64,000 bases of DNA from an uncultured Alteromonadaceae bacterium (lineage in GTDB: Bacteria; Pseudomonadota; Gammaproteobacteria; Enterobacterales; Alteromonadaceae), in the NCBI GenBank assembly GCA_950073835.1, contig CATMRP010000003.1, positions 1-64,000 of the forward strand, given 5' to 3'. A model generated the notes under the pieces. It was given only the letters and a program-made list of their open reading frames with translations. It made no database searches and was not told the origin of the DNA. This document shows, piece after piece, positions 43,782 to 52,994 of the stretch (the stretch's first letter is position 1; the number at the start of each line of letters is the position of its first letter). A program made the translations under genes and the position numbers.

Positions 43782-44660
43782 CTAAAGCTCATCTGATCGC
43801 CTCATTGCCAGTTGTTCTATCTGATGATTTATCCGCTCCAGAGCAGAACTATTAAGTATAGTTTTTCTCGTAAGACTGTAATACTTGGCCAGTGATTTAT
43901 GGTTCATTACTGGTACGGTTGGCTTTTGTTTGTTTTCAATAAACCAGCCTGGGATAACTACCAGGGGGTTGGTGATTACTTCCATGCCTGTGCTTTTACT
44001 TAACTCTTTAGACAGCCAGGTTGCCTGACGAGTTGCTTGTTCGATTATTGCGGTGTCGGGGCCATGAGGAAATTGGATCTTGTTACCTTGCACTACCAAC
44101 TTGTGGGTTTGTCTTGAGTTTTTGATATTCGGCTTTCTTCTTCCTTTGGTTTCAATCGCCAACACACCACCGGGGTAGGTAACTACGTGGTCAATATTAA
44201 AGTTTGGCCCTTGAATATCATGAAAGACTCGAACATTAGGGTTCGTAATTTTTGATAATGCGTAAGAAACTGCCCATTCTGCTTCGATGCCGAGTCTGAT
44301 ATTTCGGAGCTTGGTAAAAGCCTGTACTGCTTTAACTAAAGCGTAAACTGCAACAATGGAAAAGATACCCGCGTAGAGCCACCATTGTCCAATTTTACTT
44401 TCGAATCCAAGCAGTCGGGCAAGTGTTGGAATGGAGAAAGGTAGCTGAAAATATATGGCGGACATGAAAGTCCACTGCAGCATATTAAACGTTTCATCTC
44501 TTTGATTTTGAATGAGGGTAAAGGCCGGGACTCTGATCATGTCAGAATAATCGAAAGGAACCCGAGATCGTTTATGAAAGGACTTGGCAATGACGGCAAT
44601 CGCCGAGAAAATAATAATAAAAGGCAAAAATGCGATCAACAAAACGATCAGTAGTTCCAT
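43782..44660 (-). CDS. Membrane protein with nuclease-related (NERD) domain
   Basis: N-terminal TMs; LGIEAEWAVSYALSKI...VFHDIQGPNFNIDHVVTYPGGVLAIETKGRR. Confidence 0.88.
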   Translation of the reverse strand: MELLIVLLIAFLPFIIIFSAIAVIAKSFHKRSRVPFDYSDMIRVPAFTLIQNQRDETFNMLQWTFMSAIYFQLPFSIPTLARLLGFESKIGQWWLYAGIFSIVAVYALVKAVQAFTKLRNIRLGIEAEWAVSYALSKITNPNVRVFHDIQGPNFNIDHVVTYPGGVLAIETKGRRKPNIKNSRQTHKLVVQGNKIQFPHGPDTAIIEQATRQATWLSKELSKSTGMEVITNPLVVIPGWFIENKQKPTVPVMNHKSLAKYYSLTRKTILNSSALERINHQIEQLAMRRSDEL

Positions 44661-44887
44661 CTATACATTCCTTGAAATATTACTAAAGTCGAGTCTACAA
44701 ATCGGTTGCTTGCAAAGCAAAATATAATAAATAACCAACGTTTATTAAGACATACGTATTAAATACTCCCTGATGACCGTTAAACATACACCCTCTAAGC
44801 TTTCACCATCGGAAAATCGTTAAAACCAGCCCGCAACCTCGTTAAATCCGATATAATCCAGGTTGATATTTAAAGTGGAGTTTTGTA

Positions 44888-45316
44888 ATGCGTGTATGTG
44901 GTGTAGAACTGGCCGGAAATGATGCCAACATTGCCCTGATGAATCTGGAAAATGGCCTGATTCAGCTTCCTGACTGCCGTACCCGTAAACTGAGCTTACA
45001 GAGAGCCGCTACTGCTCATGAGCTTAAGTATTTTCAGAAATCCTTCGCGCAGCTGGTGCAGGATTATAAAATTGAAACCATCGTTATCCGCCAGCGCCCG
45101 ATGAAGGGCAAGTTTGCTGGTGGCGCTATTGGTTTTAAATTAGAGGCGGCGCTGGAATTGCTAAACGGGGTGCAGGTTATCGTGATTCTGCCCACCGAAA
45201 TCAAAACGGCGTTAAAAGAAAGTCGCGTGTTTATAGAATTCAGCGAGACCGGCTTAAAAGGTTTTCAGAAATCTGCGTTTGAAACTGCGCTGGCTTATAT
45301 GAGTCAGCATCTGTAA
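44888..45316 (+). CDS. DUF3010 family protein
   Basis: MRVCGVELAGNDANIALMN...LPDCRTRKLSLQ; family recalled. Confidence 0.75.
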   Translation: MRVCGVELAGNDANIALMNLENGLIQLPDCRTRKLSLQRAATAHELKYFQKSFAQLVQDYKIETIVIRQRPMKGKFAGGAIGFKLEAALELLNGVQVIVILPTEIKTALKESRVFIEFSETGLKGFQKSAFETALAYMSQHL

Positions 45317-45489
45317 CGCTTCCCCGCCAGGTCTGGTTTTTTCTGAATAAAGTGCTCTTGTAAACGTTGGTATAACCTCTTCATCATAAGTGAAAGCGTT
45401 CAGGTTTTTATTGTTCCGCTACGCAAAGTACGTTGCGCCAGCAGTTCGTGGTGAAGCCACTGTGATAGCCAGGCTATAACCAGATACCG

Positions 45490-46803
45490 CTATGCTTTCA
45501 GAAAGGTCGTAATTTTGCGCAGACAGGTAAGTGTGCGTTCGGTAATTACTTCGGCCACCTCAACGTCAAAAAGCGCATTAGCCTGCTTGAGGGTGTTATT
45601 AAGTGCTGTCTCTACGTTGTCGTCTAAAGAGGTCAGGATAGCGAATGTTTGATCTTCATCTATGCCTTGTTTTTTGCCGTGCTCTGGCCAGTGCCGTGGC
45701 ATAATTTCATGCCATTTGTAGTGCGTATTTTTGCTGTGGACTTTCATTGCCATCTTTATTTTCTTTGCCTGGATGTTGCCCTGACCAAAATAGGGGTAAG
45801 CACTTAGCACATCGTAGAAGGGTGTAAGCCGATAACCATCCTGGTCCAGCGCAATGCTAAAGTTCTTTGCATGCCCATCAATCGCCGCAAGTAACCAAAA
45901 TACAATTTGTACCCGTAAAAATTCGAGCCTGTCTTCATAGGCGTTTCGTGAGCCAGACAGCAACGCCATAATTTTTCCGGCGCCCGGGCCACCGTTTTCC
46001 TCATACTTTGAGCCACTCACTTTTCCTAATGCCTGACACATGTCTTCCTGGGGAAGTCGGAAAATGACATCTTCCTCAACTCTGCGATCGAAGCGCTCCA
46101 CTAGCAGTACTTTCTGGTCTTCAAACTGCGCAATGTCACAATTTGCGACGGTCAAACCTAAGTTTTTCATAAAGGTTTGGCAAAACCACTCGTTGTCTAC
46201 GCTTGAAGATAAGTCTATTCCTAAACTTTCGTGATGAAGAATGGGGGGTTTGAATATATGCGTGGTAGGTGTTGCGCCGTGTGGCCGGCACCAGTTGCCT
46301 TCCCACAGGGTAAGCGCGGTCTTTTCCTGGGCACCGGCAAGAGAAATTCTGAAATCATCATCTGAGTTCATCCCTAACATTTTTTCAATGCGGGTCTCTC
46401 TGATAATTTGTGCTATTGCGTCCTCAGACAATGGCGTGAGTGAGAGCGCAGGCATTTCTCCTGTGGCAGGCACCTGTGTGAATGTGAGCGCACCAACACA
46501 GTCTTTTCCAACCTTGGCTAATAAATCAAAGGGCCTGGCGCTCTCTGCACCTAAGCGGTCTTTCATATGCTCTCTGATGGTGGTTGTATCGGGTAGTAAA
46601 TTGTCAAAATAAGCATGTACTGCATCTCCTGTTATCTCTGCCCTTTGCATAGGCAAGCTAAGAGAGATGGCACGGCCGCCGTCTACGTCTAACCACTCCG
46701 GGGAGTATTTAAAGCTCATACGGCCATTTTTTAAATACAACTCACCTACCGGAAATCCGTTCATAGAGCAGTAGAGTGTGCGGGTATGTGATTTTCGCCC
46801 CAT
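45490..46803 (-). CDS. hipA: HipA-type serine/threonine kinase toxin
   Basis: FRISLAGAQEKTAL, THIFKPP, LLVERFDRR, DGHAKNFSI, LTPFYDVLSAYPY. Confidence 0.95.
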   Translation of the reverse strand: MGRKSHTRTLYCSMNGFPVGELYLKNGRMSFKYSPEWLDVDGGRAISLSLPMQRAEITGDAVHAYFDNLLPDTTTIREHMKDRLGAESARPFDLLAKVGKDCVGALTFTQVPATGEMPALSLTPLSEDAIAQIIRETRIEKMLGMNSDDDFRISLAGAQEKTALTLWEGNWCRPHGATPTTHIFKPPILHHESLGIDLSSSVDNEWFCQTFMKNLGLTVANCDIAQFEDQKVLLVERFDRRVEEDVIFRLPQEDMCQALGKVSGSKYEENGGPGAGKIMALLSGSRNAYEDRLEFLRVQIVFWLLAAIDGHAKNFSIALDQDGYRLTPFYDVLSAYPYFGQGNIQAKKIKMAMKVHSKNTHYKWHEIMPRHWPEHGKKQGIDEDQTFAILTSLDDNVETALNNTLKQANALFDVEVAEVITERTLTCLRKITTFLKA

Positions 46804-47069
46804 TAGAATCTCAGTGATTTCTTCGCGTAAGGCGCGGCCGTTGCAGACACTTCTTTATTGGGCTGATTGCCGATATTCAATTCTAAGTCCAGCGCCGCAC
46901 AAAGTTTGATCAGCATCTCGACAGAGACTTTTTCAGACTTTGTTTCGTAGTTAGAAATATCCCTTTGATAGACGCCGATACGCTTAGCTAAATTAGCTTG
47001 CGTCCAGCCTTTAGACTTTCTGCTGTCCCTGATAACGGCACTTAGATCTTTTGGCGTGTTTATCTTCAC
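46803..47069 (-). CDS. hipB: HipB-type XRE antitoxin/repressor
   Basis: HTH RKSKGWTQANLAKRIGVYQRDISNYE; start/stop overlap with hipA. Confidence 0.92.
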   Translation of the reverse strand: MKINTPKDLSAVIRDSRKSKGWTQANLAKRIGVYQRDISNYETKSEKVSVEMLIKLCAALDLELNIGNQPNKEVSATAAPYAKKSLRF

Positions 47070-47091
47070 AGTAATCTCTTATGCACTATAT

Positions 47092-47112
47092 TGTATAAAT
47101 AGATTTTATACA
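47092..47112. promoter_or_regulatory. Candidate HipB operator O1
   Basis: TGTATAAA-N5-TTTATACA perfect palindrome 23 bp upstream of hipB. Confidence 0.7.
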
Positions 47113-47145
47113 GAAATAAGGATAAAGCAATTTTATTCATAAATG

Positions 47146-47166
47146 TGTATAAAATTTTAATATACA
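47146..47166. promoter_or_regulatory. Candidate HipB operator O2
   Basis: TGTATAAA-N5-AATATACA, imperfect copy of O1 with same span. Confidence 0.6.
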
Positions 47167-47185
47167 AAATTCTGAATGAAATAAA

Positions 47186-47205
47186 TTTATACATGACCCT
47201 GTATA
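47186..47205. promoter_or_regulatory. Candidate HipB half-sites O3 (outward orientation)
   Basis: TTTATACA-N6-TGTATA. Confidence 0.4.
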
Positions 47206-47311
47206 CGAGAATGAGTCAGGAGTTAAACTCGTCAATTTATTACTCAATAGATCACCGACTCTTAAGGCAAATGCGTTAAATATTCCCTAATGCCGTTTGA
47301 GTATGGCCTAC

Positions 47312-48220
47312 TTAAAACTGCCACTCTTCCCGCTTGGCCAAAAAGAAATCCAGAAATACCCGTACCTTTGCCTGTGTAGGTGTTGATGGGTGGTAATAGG
47401 CGCAAACCTCGGCATCCTGCCACCAATAGTCTTGTAGCACCGGGGCGAGTTTATTTTGCTGTAGCAGGCGTTGAATGTGGCCGGATTCCACCGGTGCGTT
47501 TATGAGCCCCAGGCCTGCTTCGGCCAGTTCTACCATGCCGGCTACGGTTTTTATCTGGCAGTGCGGTGTGGCGTAAATGTGCTCGCCGTTACTGTCTTGC
47601 AGCACCAGTACGTTGCTCGGTTGGTTATACAGATAACCGATTACCTTATGCTCTGCCAATTGGTCCGGGTGGTCGGGCGTACCATGAGCTTTAAGATAAG
47701 CCGGGGAGGCAAATACCCCGTATCGGGTTTTCCAGATGGAGCGGCGTTTTAATCCCGGGTATCTGCCGCCCAGGTAATCACCTACCGACCAGAACACATC
47801 ATAGTCGTCATCGCGAATATTGATCAGCGATTCTTTCACATCCAGCGACAGGGTGAGCTCTGGATATTGCGCAGTAAATTCGGCCATCCAGGGCACCAGG
47901 GTTTCCGTTACTACCTCATTGCTCTGGCACAGCACTCTCAACTCGCCGCTGACTACCGTGGCTTTGGTGTGGCTCCATTGCATCAGCGCCTGGTGTTGTT
48001 CCAGTAAAGCCTCGCTTTTGTGCTTAAACGCTTTGCCAAACTCGGTTAATAGCAACTGTCGTCGGGAGCGAATAAACAACGCCTGGCCAAGCTGCGCTTC
48101 CAGCTTAGCAATTTGCTTGCTGATGGCCATTACGGTTTTGGCTTCTGACTCGGCCACCCGAGACATATTGCCCGTCTCAGCAACCTTACAGAATATGGCG
48201 AGATCTTTAGGATTAATCAT
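47312..48220 (-). CDS. LysR family transcriptional regulator
   Basis: N-terminal wHTH DLAIFCKVAETGNMSRVAESEAKTVMAISKQIAKLEAQLGQALFIRS. Confidence 0.94.
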   Translation of the reverse strand: MINPKDLAIFCKVAETGNMSRVAESEAKTVMAISKQIAKLEAQLGQALFIRSRRQLLLTEFGKAFKHKSEALLEQHQALMQWSHTKATVVSGELRVLCQSNEVVTETLVPWMAEFTAQYPELTLSLDVKESLINIRDDDYDVFWSVGDYLGGRYPGLKRRSIWKTRYGVFASPAYLKAHGTPDHPDQLAEHKVIGYLYNQPSNVLVLQDSNGEHIYATPHCQIKTVAGMVELAEAGLGLINAPVESGHIQRLLQQNKLAPVLQDYWWQDAEVCAYYHPSTPTQAKVRVFLDFFLAKREEWQF

Positions 48221-48328
48221 TGTGTAAACTAAAAGTATAAGTAACTACAATTTTTAATATATTTATTTATCAATTGCCACTCTTTAAGCTGGTTTTACTC
48301 AATTTTTGGTGGAGAGAGGGCAAATAAG

Positions 48329-49051
48329 ATGACATTACATTCAGGCGAGTGGCTGGTACTGGCAATGATGGCTGGCATGGTGTTGTACAGCTTGTGGGAA
48401 GCGGATAAAAATAAACTGGCGGTTATCGCAGGGCGTAAAACCAAACTCGCCATGTATAAAGAAACCATCGGGTTTTTATGGTTGCCAACCAATTTTCTAC
48501 TGCTATTACTCCCGTTCAACATTGTGTCGGCAGAGCGTCTGGGGCTTACCTGGCAAAACAGCTGGCCTAACTGGGCAGGCGTACTATTGGTACTGGCTGG
48601 GCTGGCTTATATGTACTGGCATATTCGTAGAATTCAGCCAGGCACGCCACAGTATCAACAGCTCTTTGATGCCATGCAAACCCACAGTTGGTTAATGCCT
48701 GTCAATAAGCGTGAGCTGTATTGGTTTACGGGCGGGGTGTCGATGTCGGCCGGTATTTGCGAGGAGCTGTTATTCCGGGGCTTCTTTTTAGCGGTGTTTG
48801 CCGAGCCTCTGGGCGTGTGGGTGAGCCTGGTGCTGGGCAGCTTTTTATTTGGCTTGTGTCATCTCTATCAGGGCTGGGCCAATGTGCTGCGAACCGGCGT
48901 TATCGGTTTGGTGTTAGGTATTATCTATGTGCTTACTGAGTCGCTGTGGGTGGTGATTGCCTTACATGCGCTAATGGATATCTTTGGCGGGGTGTTAGGG
49001 TATGTGGTGCATAAACACGGTAAGTATGAAACTGAGGCGGCCACAGTTTAA
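48329..49051 (+). CDS. CPBP family (CAAX protease/bacteriocin-processing) intramembrane protease
   Basis: CEELLFRGFFLAVF and FGLCHLYQG motifs. Confidence 0.9.
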   Translation: MTLHSGEWLVLAMMAGMVLYSLWEADKNKLAVIAGRKTKLAMYKETIGFLWLPTNFLLLLLPFNIVSAERLGLTWQNSWPNWAGVLLVLAGLAYMYWHIRRIQPGTPQYQQLFDAMQTHSWLMPVNKRELYWFTGGVSMSAGICEELLFRGFFLAVFAEPLGVWVSLVLGSFLFGLCHLYQGWANVLRTGVIGLVLGIIYVLTESLWVVIALHALMDIFGGVLGYVVHKHGKYETEAATV

Positions 49052-49178
49052 CCCTGTAGGAAAACCAATCTTTGCACTTTCTACTACTGATTTTGTATTT
49101 TCTAACCCTGAGTACAGCTTTCCTAGTGCCAGCTATCATTTATGGCTAACGCTGCTAATTTCTGGTTAGGATGCTGTA

Positions 49179-49571
49179 ATGGATAACAGAGCAATTCATT
49201 TAATCATGTTCACCCTGTCGGCGATATTGTCGCTGGCAGTTAAATTACATCGTGACGTCTACACCGGTATTCATGGCGGGCTGGATGTACTGCTGGGTTC
49301 GGTGATGAGCTATTTATATGTGGTGATCCTAGTGTCTGGTTACGTTACTTTTGCCCATTCTGTGACTAACAGAAAACTCCGCAACTGCATTATAAGTATT
49401 ACCTGCGGGGCGTTGTTGTGGGAGGTTCATCAGGCTTTCATTCCAGAAATGTACTTCGACTGGAATGATATTGTTGCAACGCTACTAGCCTTTACTGTAT
49501 TAATGCTGATCCAGCGCTATAAACCGGTGGGCAATTCTGTGCATAGCTCTGCAGCGATTGGCAATGGGTAG
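49179..49571 (+). CDS. Hypothetical multi-pass membrane protein
   Basis: ORF with several hydrophobic segments; function unknown. Confidence 0.5.
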   Translation: MDNRAIHLIMFTLSAILSLAVKLHRDVYTGIHGGLDVLLGSVMSYLYVVILVSGYVTFAHSVTNRKLRNCIISITCGALLWEVHQAFIPEMYFDWNDIVATLLAFTVLMLIQRYKPVGNSVHSSAAIGNG

Positions 49572-49659
49572 CATGTCGGGGAAGTCCTCCGCGGGTTTCG
49601 CGCGCAATTTACTGCACGCTTCCCTCACCGTGTAATAGCGTTGTGCAGGTTTTATGCAG

Positions 49660-51720
49660 TTAAAATTGGGCGGTCAGGCCGAAGTAAAAGCTGCGACCCG
49701 GGGCGGGCTCGAAATAACCCCGACTGCTTACTTCCCGGTCGGCATTAGCGTTTACTCTGACATTCGAAAAATACATCTTATCGAAAAGATTACGCACACC
49801 GGCCTGAATTCGCAAAGTAGAAGTAACATCATAGCCAACCCGGCCGTTCACCAGCCAATACTGTGCTATTTCCGTTGTATTGCTGTTTTCTGCATAGTAG
49901 TTACCGCTGAATGTACCTTCCAGTTCCACTCGCCATGCATTTTGTTGCCAGTTGAGCTGATTAACCCATTGAATTTGGGGTAAGCCTGGCATCCGGTTGC
50001 CATCCAGGTTGTCGCCGCTGAGTGCGGCAAAGTCACCAAACTCATAGCGGGCAAGTGTCAGCGCGCTACGCCATTGCCAGCGTTGGTTAAGTTGCCACTG
50101 AAGGGCCGTTTCAAGGCCATGGCGATTGGTCTTGCCGGCATTTTCATAAAATGCCCGACCGTCAATCTCGTAGGCAATGAGTTCGTCGGTAACGCGGATG
50201 GAAAACAGCGCTACATCATAATTTAAATCGTTGTACTGGCCGCGCCAACCGAGCTCAAGACTCAAGGTATCCTGGGGTTTTAATACGGGATTGAAGCCGC
50301 TGCCCTGCGGGTTGGCAAACTCAGTAAAGGTAGGTGACTCATAGGCTGAAGCAACATTGGCGTACCATTGGTGTTGCGTGCCTGGCCGATAGCTTATACC
50401 AATGTTGCCATTCCATTGGTGATAGTGGCGCTCGCCTGAGCCTACCGCACTAAGGCCGAGCCGGTCGTTTATCGACATTGCAAGATCATCATAACGCACG
50501 CCGGTGGTCAGGGTGAGGGTGTCAAAGAGCAACCAGTCGACAATGGCAAATACGCCAACTGAAGTGGCTTGCTGCAATTCATCTGCGGTTTGCTGCTTGA
50601 CAACTTTATCCGGAGTGACTCTAAATCGGGTGCGGTCGTCTTCCTGACGGCGGATTTCTGCGCCTGCGGTATACCTTACTGGCCAGCCAGCGTTCTGCCA
50701 GTCCTGAGAAAGCTCAATACTGCCGCCATAAAACCAACGGTCGTACCTAATCAGACTGCTGCCAGGAAAGGGTAGCTGCTGGGTAAAGTTGCGATGGGTA
50801 GCAAAGGTATTGGCAGACCAGCTGCCATGCAAGATGTCCTTATCGTGGTATACCAGTCCGATGGTTTGCTGTGCCACTTGCTGCCCGCTGTTTAGTCTGC
50901 TGGCCATAAAGGTAGCCTGGCGTCGATCTGAAGTCACTTGCGCGGCGGTAAGGCCTCCCGGATCCTGTGCTTCAGGCATATCCATCAGCGAGGTGATTAT
51001 CGTAAAGCTTTTAGTGTCACTGAGGTCCCAGCGCAGTTTACCGCGCAGGGTACTTTTCTTTACCTGACTTTGTTCGCGGTAGCCGGCAAAGTTAAGGTGG
51101 CTCATGCTGATAACCGCGTCGATGTCGTTCTCGCTGGTGCCAGCCTGCAGGTTTACTTTATAAAAATCATGGCTGCCGACATTCAGGCTGGCATTAACTC
51201 CTTGCAGGCTATCGCCGGTCACAGTGGTGATATCAATTGCACCGCCAGCACCATTACCGTACTGCACCGCTGCTGCGCCCCGGATAACCTGTAATTGTTC
51301 GACGCTGTTTAAATCGATATCATCCACCTGGGTTTGGCCATCAGGCAATGTGTAAGGGATGTCATCAACCTGCAATTGCAGGCCGCGCACACCAAACGGA
51401 GCGCGCGAACCGAAACCGCGGATGGATATCCGCAGGTTTTGAGCAAAGTTATAGCGATTCTGAAAATATACGCCAGGCACAAATTGAAGCGCTTCGTCTA
51501 ACTGCAGTGCTTCCTGCAGTTGCAGTTCCTGCCGGGCATCGAGTAGCGAAACTGCCGCAGGGGTAGCAAAGAGATCCCGTGATAATCTCGTTGAAGTTAC
51601 TTTTACTACTTCAATATCTTCAACTGCTGGTGGTCCCGCAGAGGGTGTTACTGCTGCAGCCAGCAGAGGCGGGCTCATGAGAAGTAGGGTTAGTGAGGTC
51701 ATTAAGTGATGCTGAGTCAT
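49660..51720 (-). CDS. TonB-dependent outer membrane receptor, PqqU/YncD-like
   Basis: Plug domain and barrel; QNRYNFAQNLRISIRGFGSRAPFGVRGLQLQVDDIPYTLPDGQTQ, DPGGLTAAQV, NAGKTNRHGLE, YFEPAPGRSFYFGL resemble recalled E. coli YncD; ATG at 51720 preferred. Confidence 0.85.
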   Translation of the reverse strand: MTQHHLMTSLTLLLMSPPLLAAAVTPSAGPPAVEDIEVVKVTSTRLSRDLFATPAAVSLLDARQELQLQEALQLDEALQFVPGVYFQNRYNFAQNLRISIRGFGSRAPFGVRGLQLQVDDIPYTLPDGQTQVDDIDLNSVEQLQVIRGAAAVQYGNGAGGAIDITTVTGDSLQGVNASLNVGSHDFYKVNLQAGTSENDIDAVISMSHLNFAGYREQSQVKKSTLRGKLRWDLSDTKSFTIITSLMDMPEAQDPGGLTAAQVTSDRRQATFMASRLNSGQQVAQQTIGLVYHDKDILHGSWSANTFATHRNFTQQLPFPGSSLIRYDRWFYGGSIELSQDWQNAGWPVRYTAGAEIRRQEDDRTRFRVTPDKVVKQQTADELQQATSVGVFAIVDWLLFDTLTLTTGVRYDDLAMSINDRLGLSAVGSGERHYHQWNGNIGISYRPGTQHQWYANVASAYESPTFTEFANPQGSGFNPVLKPQDTLSLELGWRGQYNDLNYDVALFSIRVTDELIAYEIDGRAFYENAGKTNRHGLETALQWQLNQRWQWRSALTLARYEFGDFAALSGDNLDGNRMPGLPQIQWVNQLNWQQNAWRVELEGTFSGNYYAENSNTTEIAQYWLVNGRVGYDVTSTLRIQAGVRNLFDKMYFSNVRVNANADREVSSRGYFEPAPGRSFYFGLTAQF

Positions 51721-51823
51721 ATTGGCCTTGCTGATTCTGTCGTTAGTTGCCGATGTGTCGCGAACAGGTGAGTTCACGCAGTCATCGCTCTATTGGGGTT
51801 ATTGCCGTTTTGCGGGCAGGGGA

Positions 51824-52972
51824 TCAGGGACGAAAGCGAACATGTTCCCGTTGCAGGTCCTTTATGCTGCTGCAGCCCATGAGTCGCATGTCGCGTTCAA
51901 TTTCAGCCTGCATGAGCTTAAGGACCCGCTCCACACCTGGCTGTCCGGCCGCCGCCAGTGCATACAGGTACATCCGCCCTATTCCCACCGCTTTAGCGCC
52001 CAGCGCCAGTGCTTTAAGTACATGTGAGCCACGCTGCACGCCGCTGTCAAAAAGAACGTCGATATCATTGCCTACAGCGTCGACAATTTCGGCCAGTTGA
52101 TCAAAAGAGCTGCGTGAGCCGTCAAGTTGGCGTCCGCCGTGATTAGAAATCACGATACCGGTGCAGCCAATATCTACGGCACGTCTGGCATCTTCAACGC
52201 TCATAATGCCTTTTAAACAAAACTGACCATCCCAAAATTCAACCATGTCAGCCACATCCTGCCAGTTCATTGCCGGATCCAGCATATTGGTAAAATAATC
52301 ACCGATAGAGCTGCTGCCGCCGTCCATGTCAATATGGGCCTGAAGTTGTGGTAGGGAGAATTTTTCGTGGAGCAGATAGTTGATGCCCCAGGCGGGTTTA
52401 CGGGCAAATTCAACCATGCCGCCCAGGGTCAGACGAAAGGGTATCGAAAAGCCGGTACGTAAATCCCGCTCCCGATTGCCACCGGTGATTGAGTCTACCG
52501 TCAGCATCATAACTTGTATGCCACTGGCTTTCGCCCGTTCCATCATGGCCCGGTTAAGCTCGCGGTCTTTATGAAAATAAAACTGATACACCTGGGGAAT
52601 ATCAAAATCCTGTGCAATTTTCTCCATCGACACGGTGCCCAGCGACGACACACCGAACATGGTGCCAAACTTTTCGGCGGCGGCCGCAACTGCATATTCA
52701 CCTCGGTGGTGATATAACCGTTGTAGGGCGGTCGGAGAGCAGTACACAGGTAATTCAAGCCGCTGACCCATCACCTCAATACTCAGATCAACATCTTTGA
52801 CACCGCGAAGTACCCCGGGAATTAAATCACACTGATTAAAGGCTTCAGTGTTACGCCGCATGGTTACCTCGTCATCGGCACCGCCGTCGATGTAATTATA
52901 GATTGGGCCGGGCAGGCGTTTTTTCGCCAGGGTTCTGAAGTCCTGATAGTTATAGCATTGATTCAAGCGCAT
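51824..52972 (-). CDS. FMN-dependent alpha-hydroxy acid dehydrogenase
   Basis: LPGPIYNYIDGGADDEVTMRRNTEAF; CTGIVISNHGGRQLDGSRSSFDQL; VLFDSGVQRGSHVLKALALGAKAVGIGR. Confidence 0.95.
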   Translation of the reverse strand: MRLNQCYNYQDFRTLAKKRLPGPIYNYIDGGADDEVTMRRNTEAFNQCDLIPGVLRGVKDVDLSIEVMGQRLELPVYCSPTALQRLYHHRGEYAVAAAAEKFGTMFGVSSLGTVSMEKIAQDFDIPQVYQFYFHKDRELNRAMMERAKASGIQVMMLTVDSITGGNRERDLRTGFSIPFRLTLGGMVEFARKPAWGINYLLHEKFSLPQLQAHIDMDGGSSSIGDYFTNMLDPAMNWQDVADMVEFWDGQFCLKGIMSVEDARRAVDIGCTGIVISNHGGRQLDGSRSSFDQLAEIVDAVGNDIDVLFDSGVQRGSHVLKALALGAKAVGIGRMYLYALAAAGQPGVERVLKLMQAEIERDMRLMGCSSIKDLQREHVRFRP

Positions 52973-52994
52973 AGCGTGTTACTGCCTCTGTTCG

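Noticed and set aside
40484-47300. Integrative element with attL at tRNA-Arg 3' end
   Set aside because: No integrase and no downstream copy of the tRNA 3' end found by eye; not called as a mobile element.
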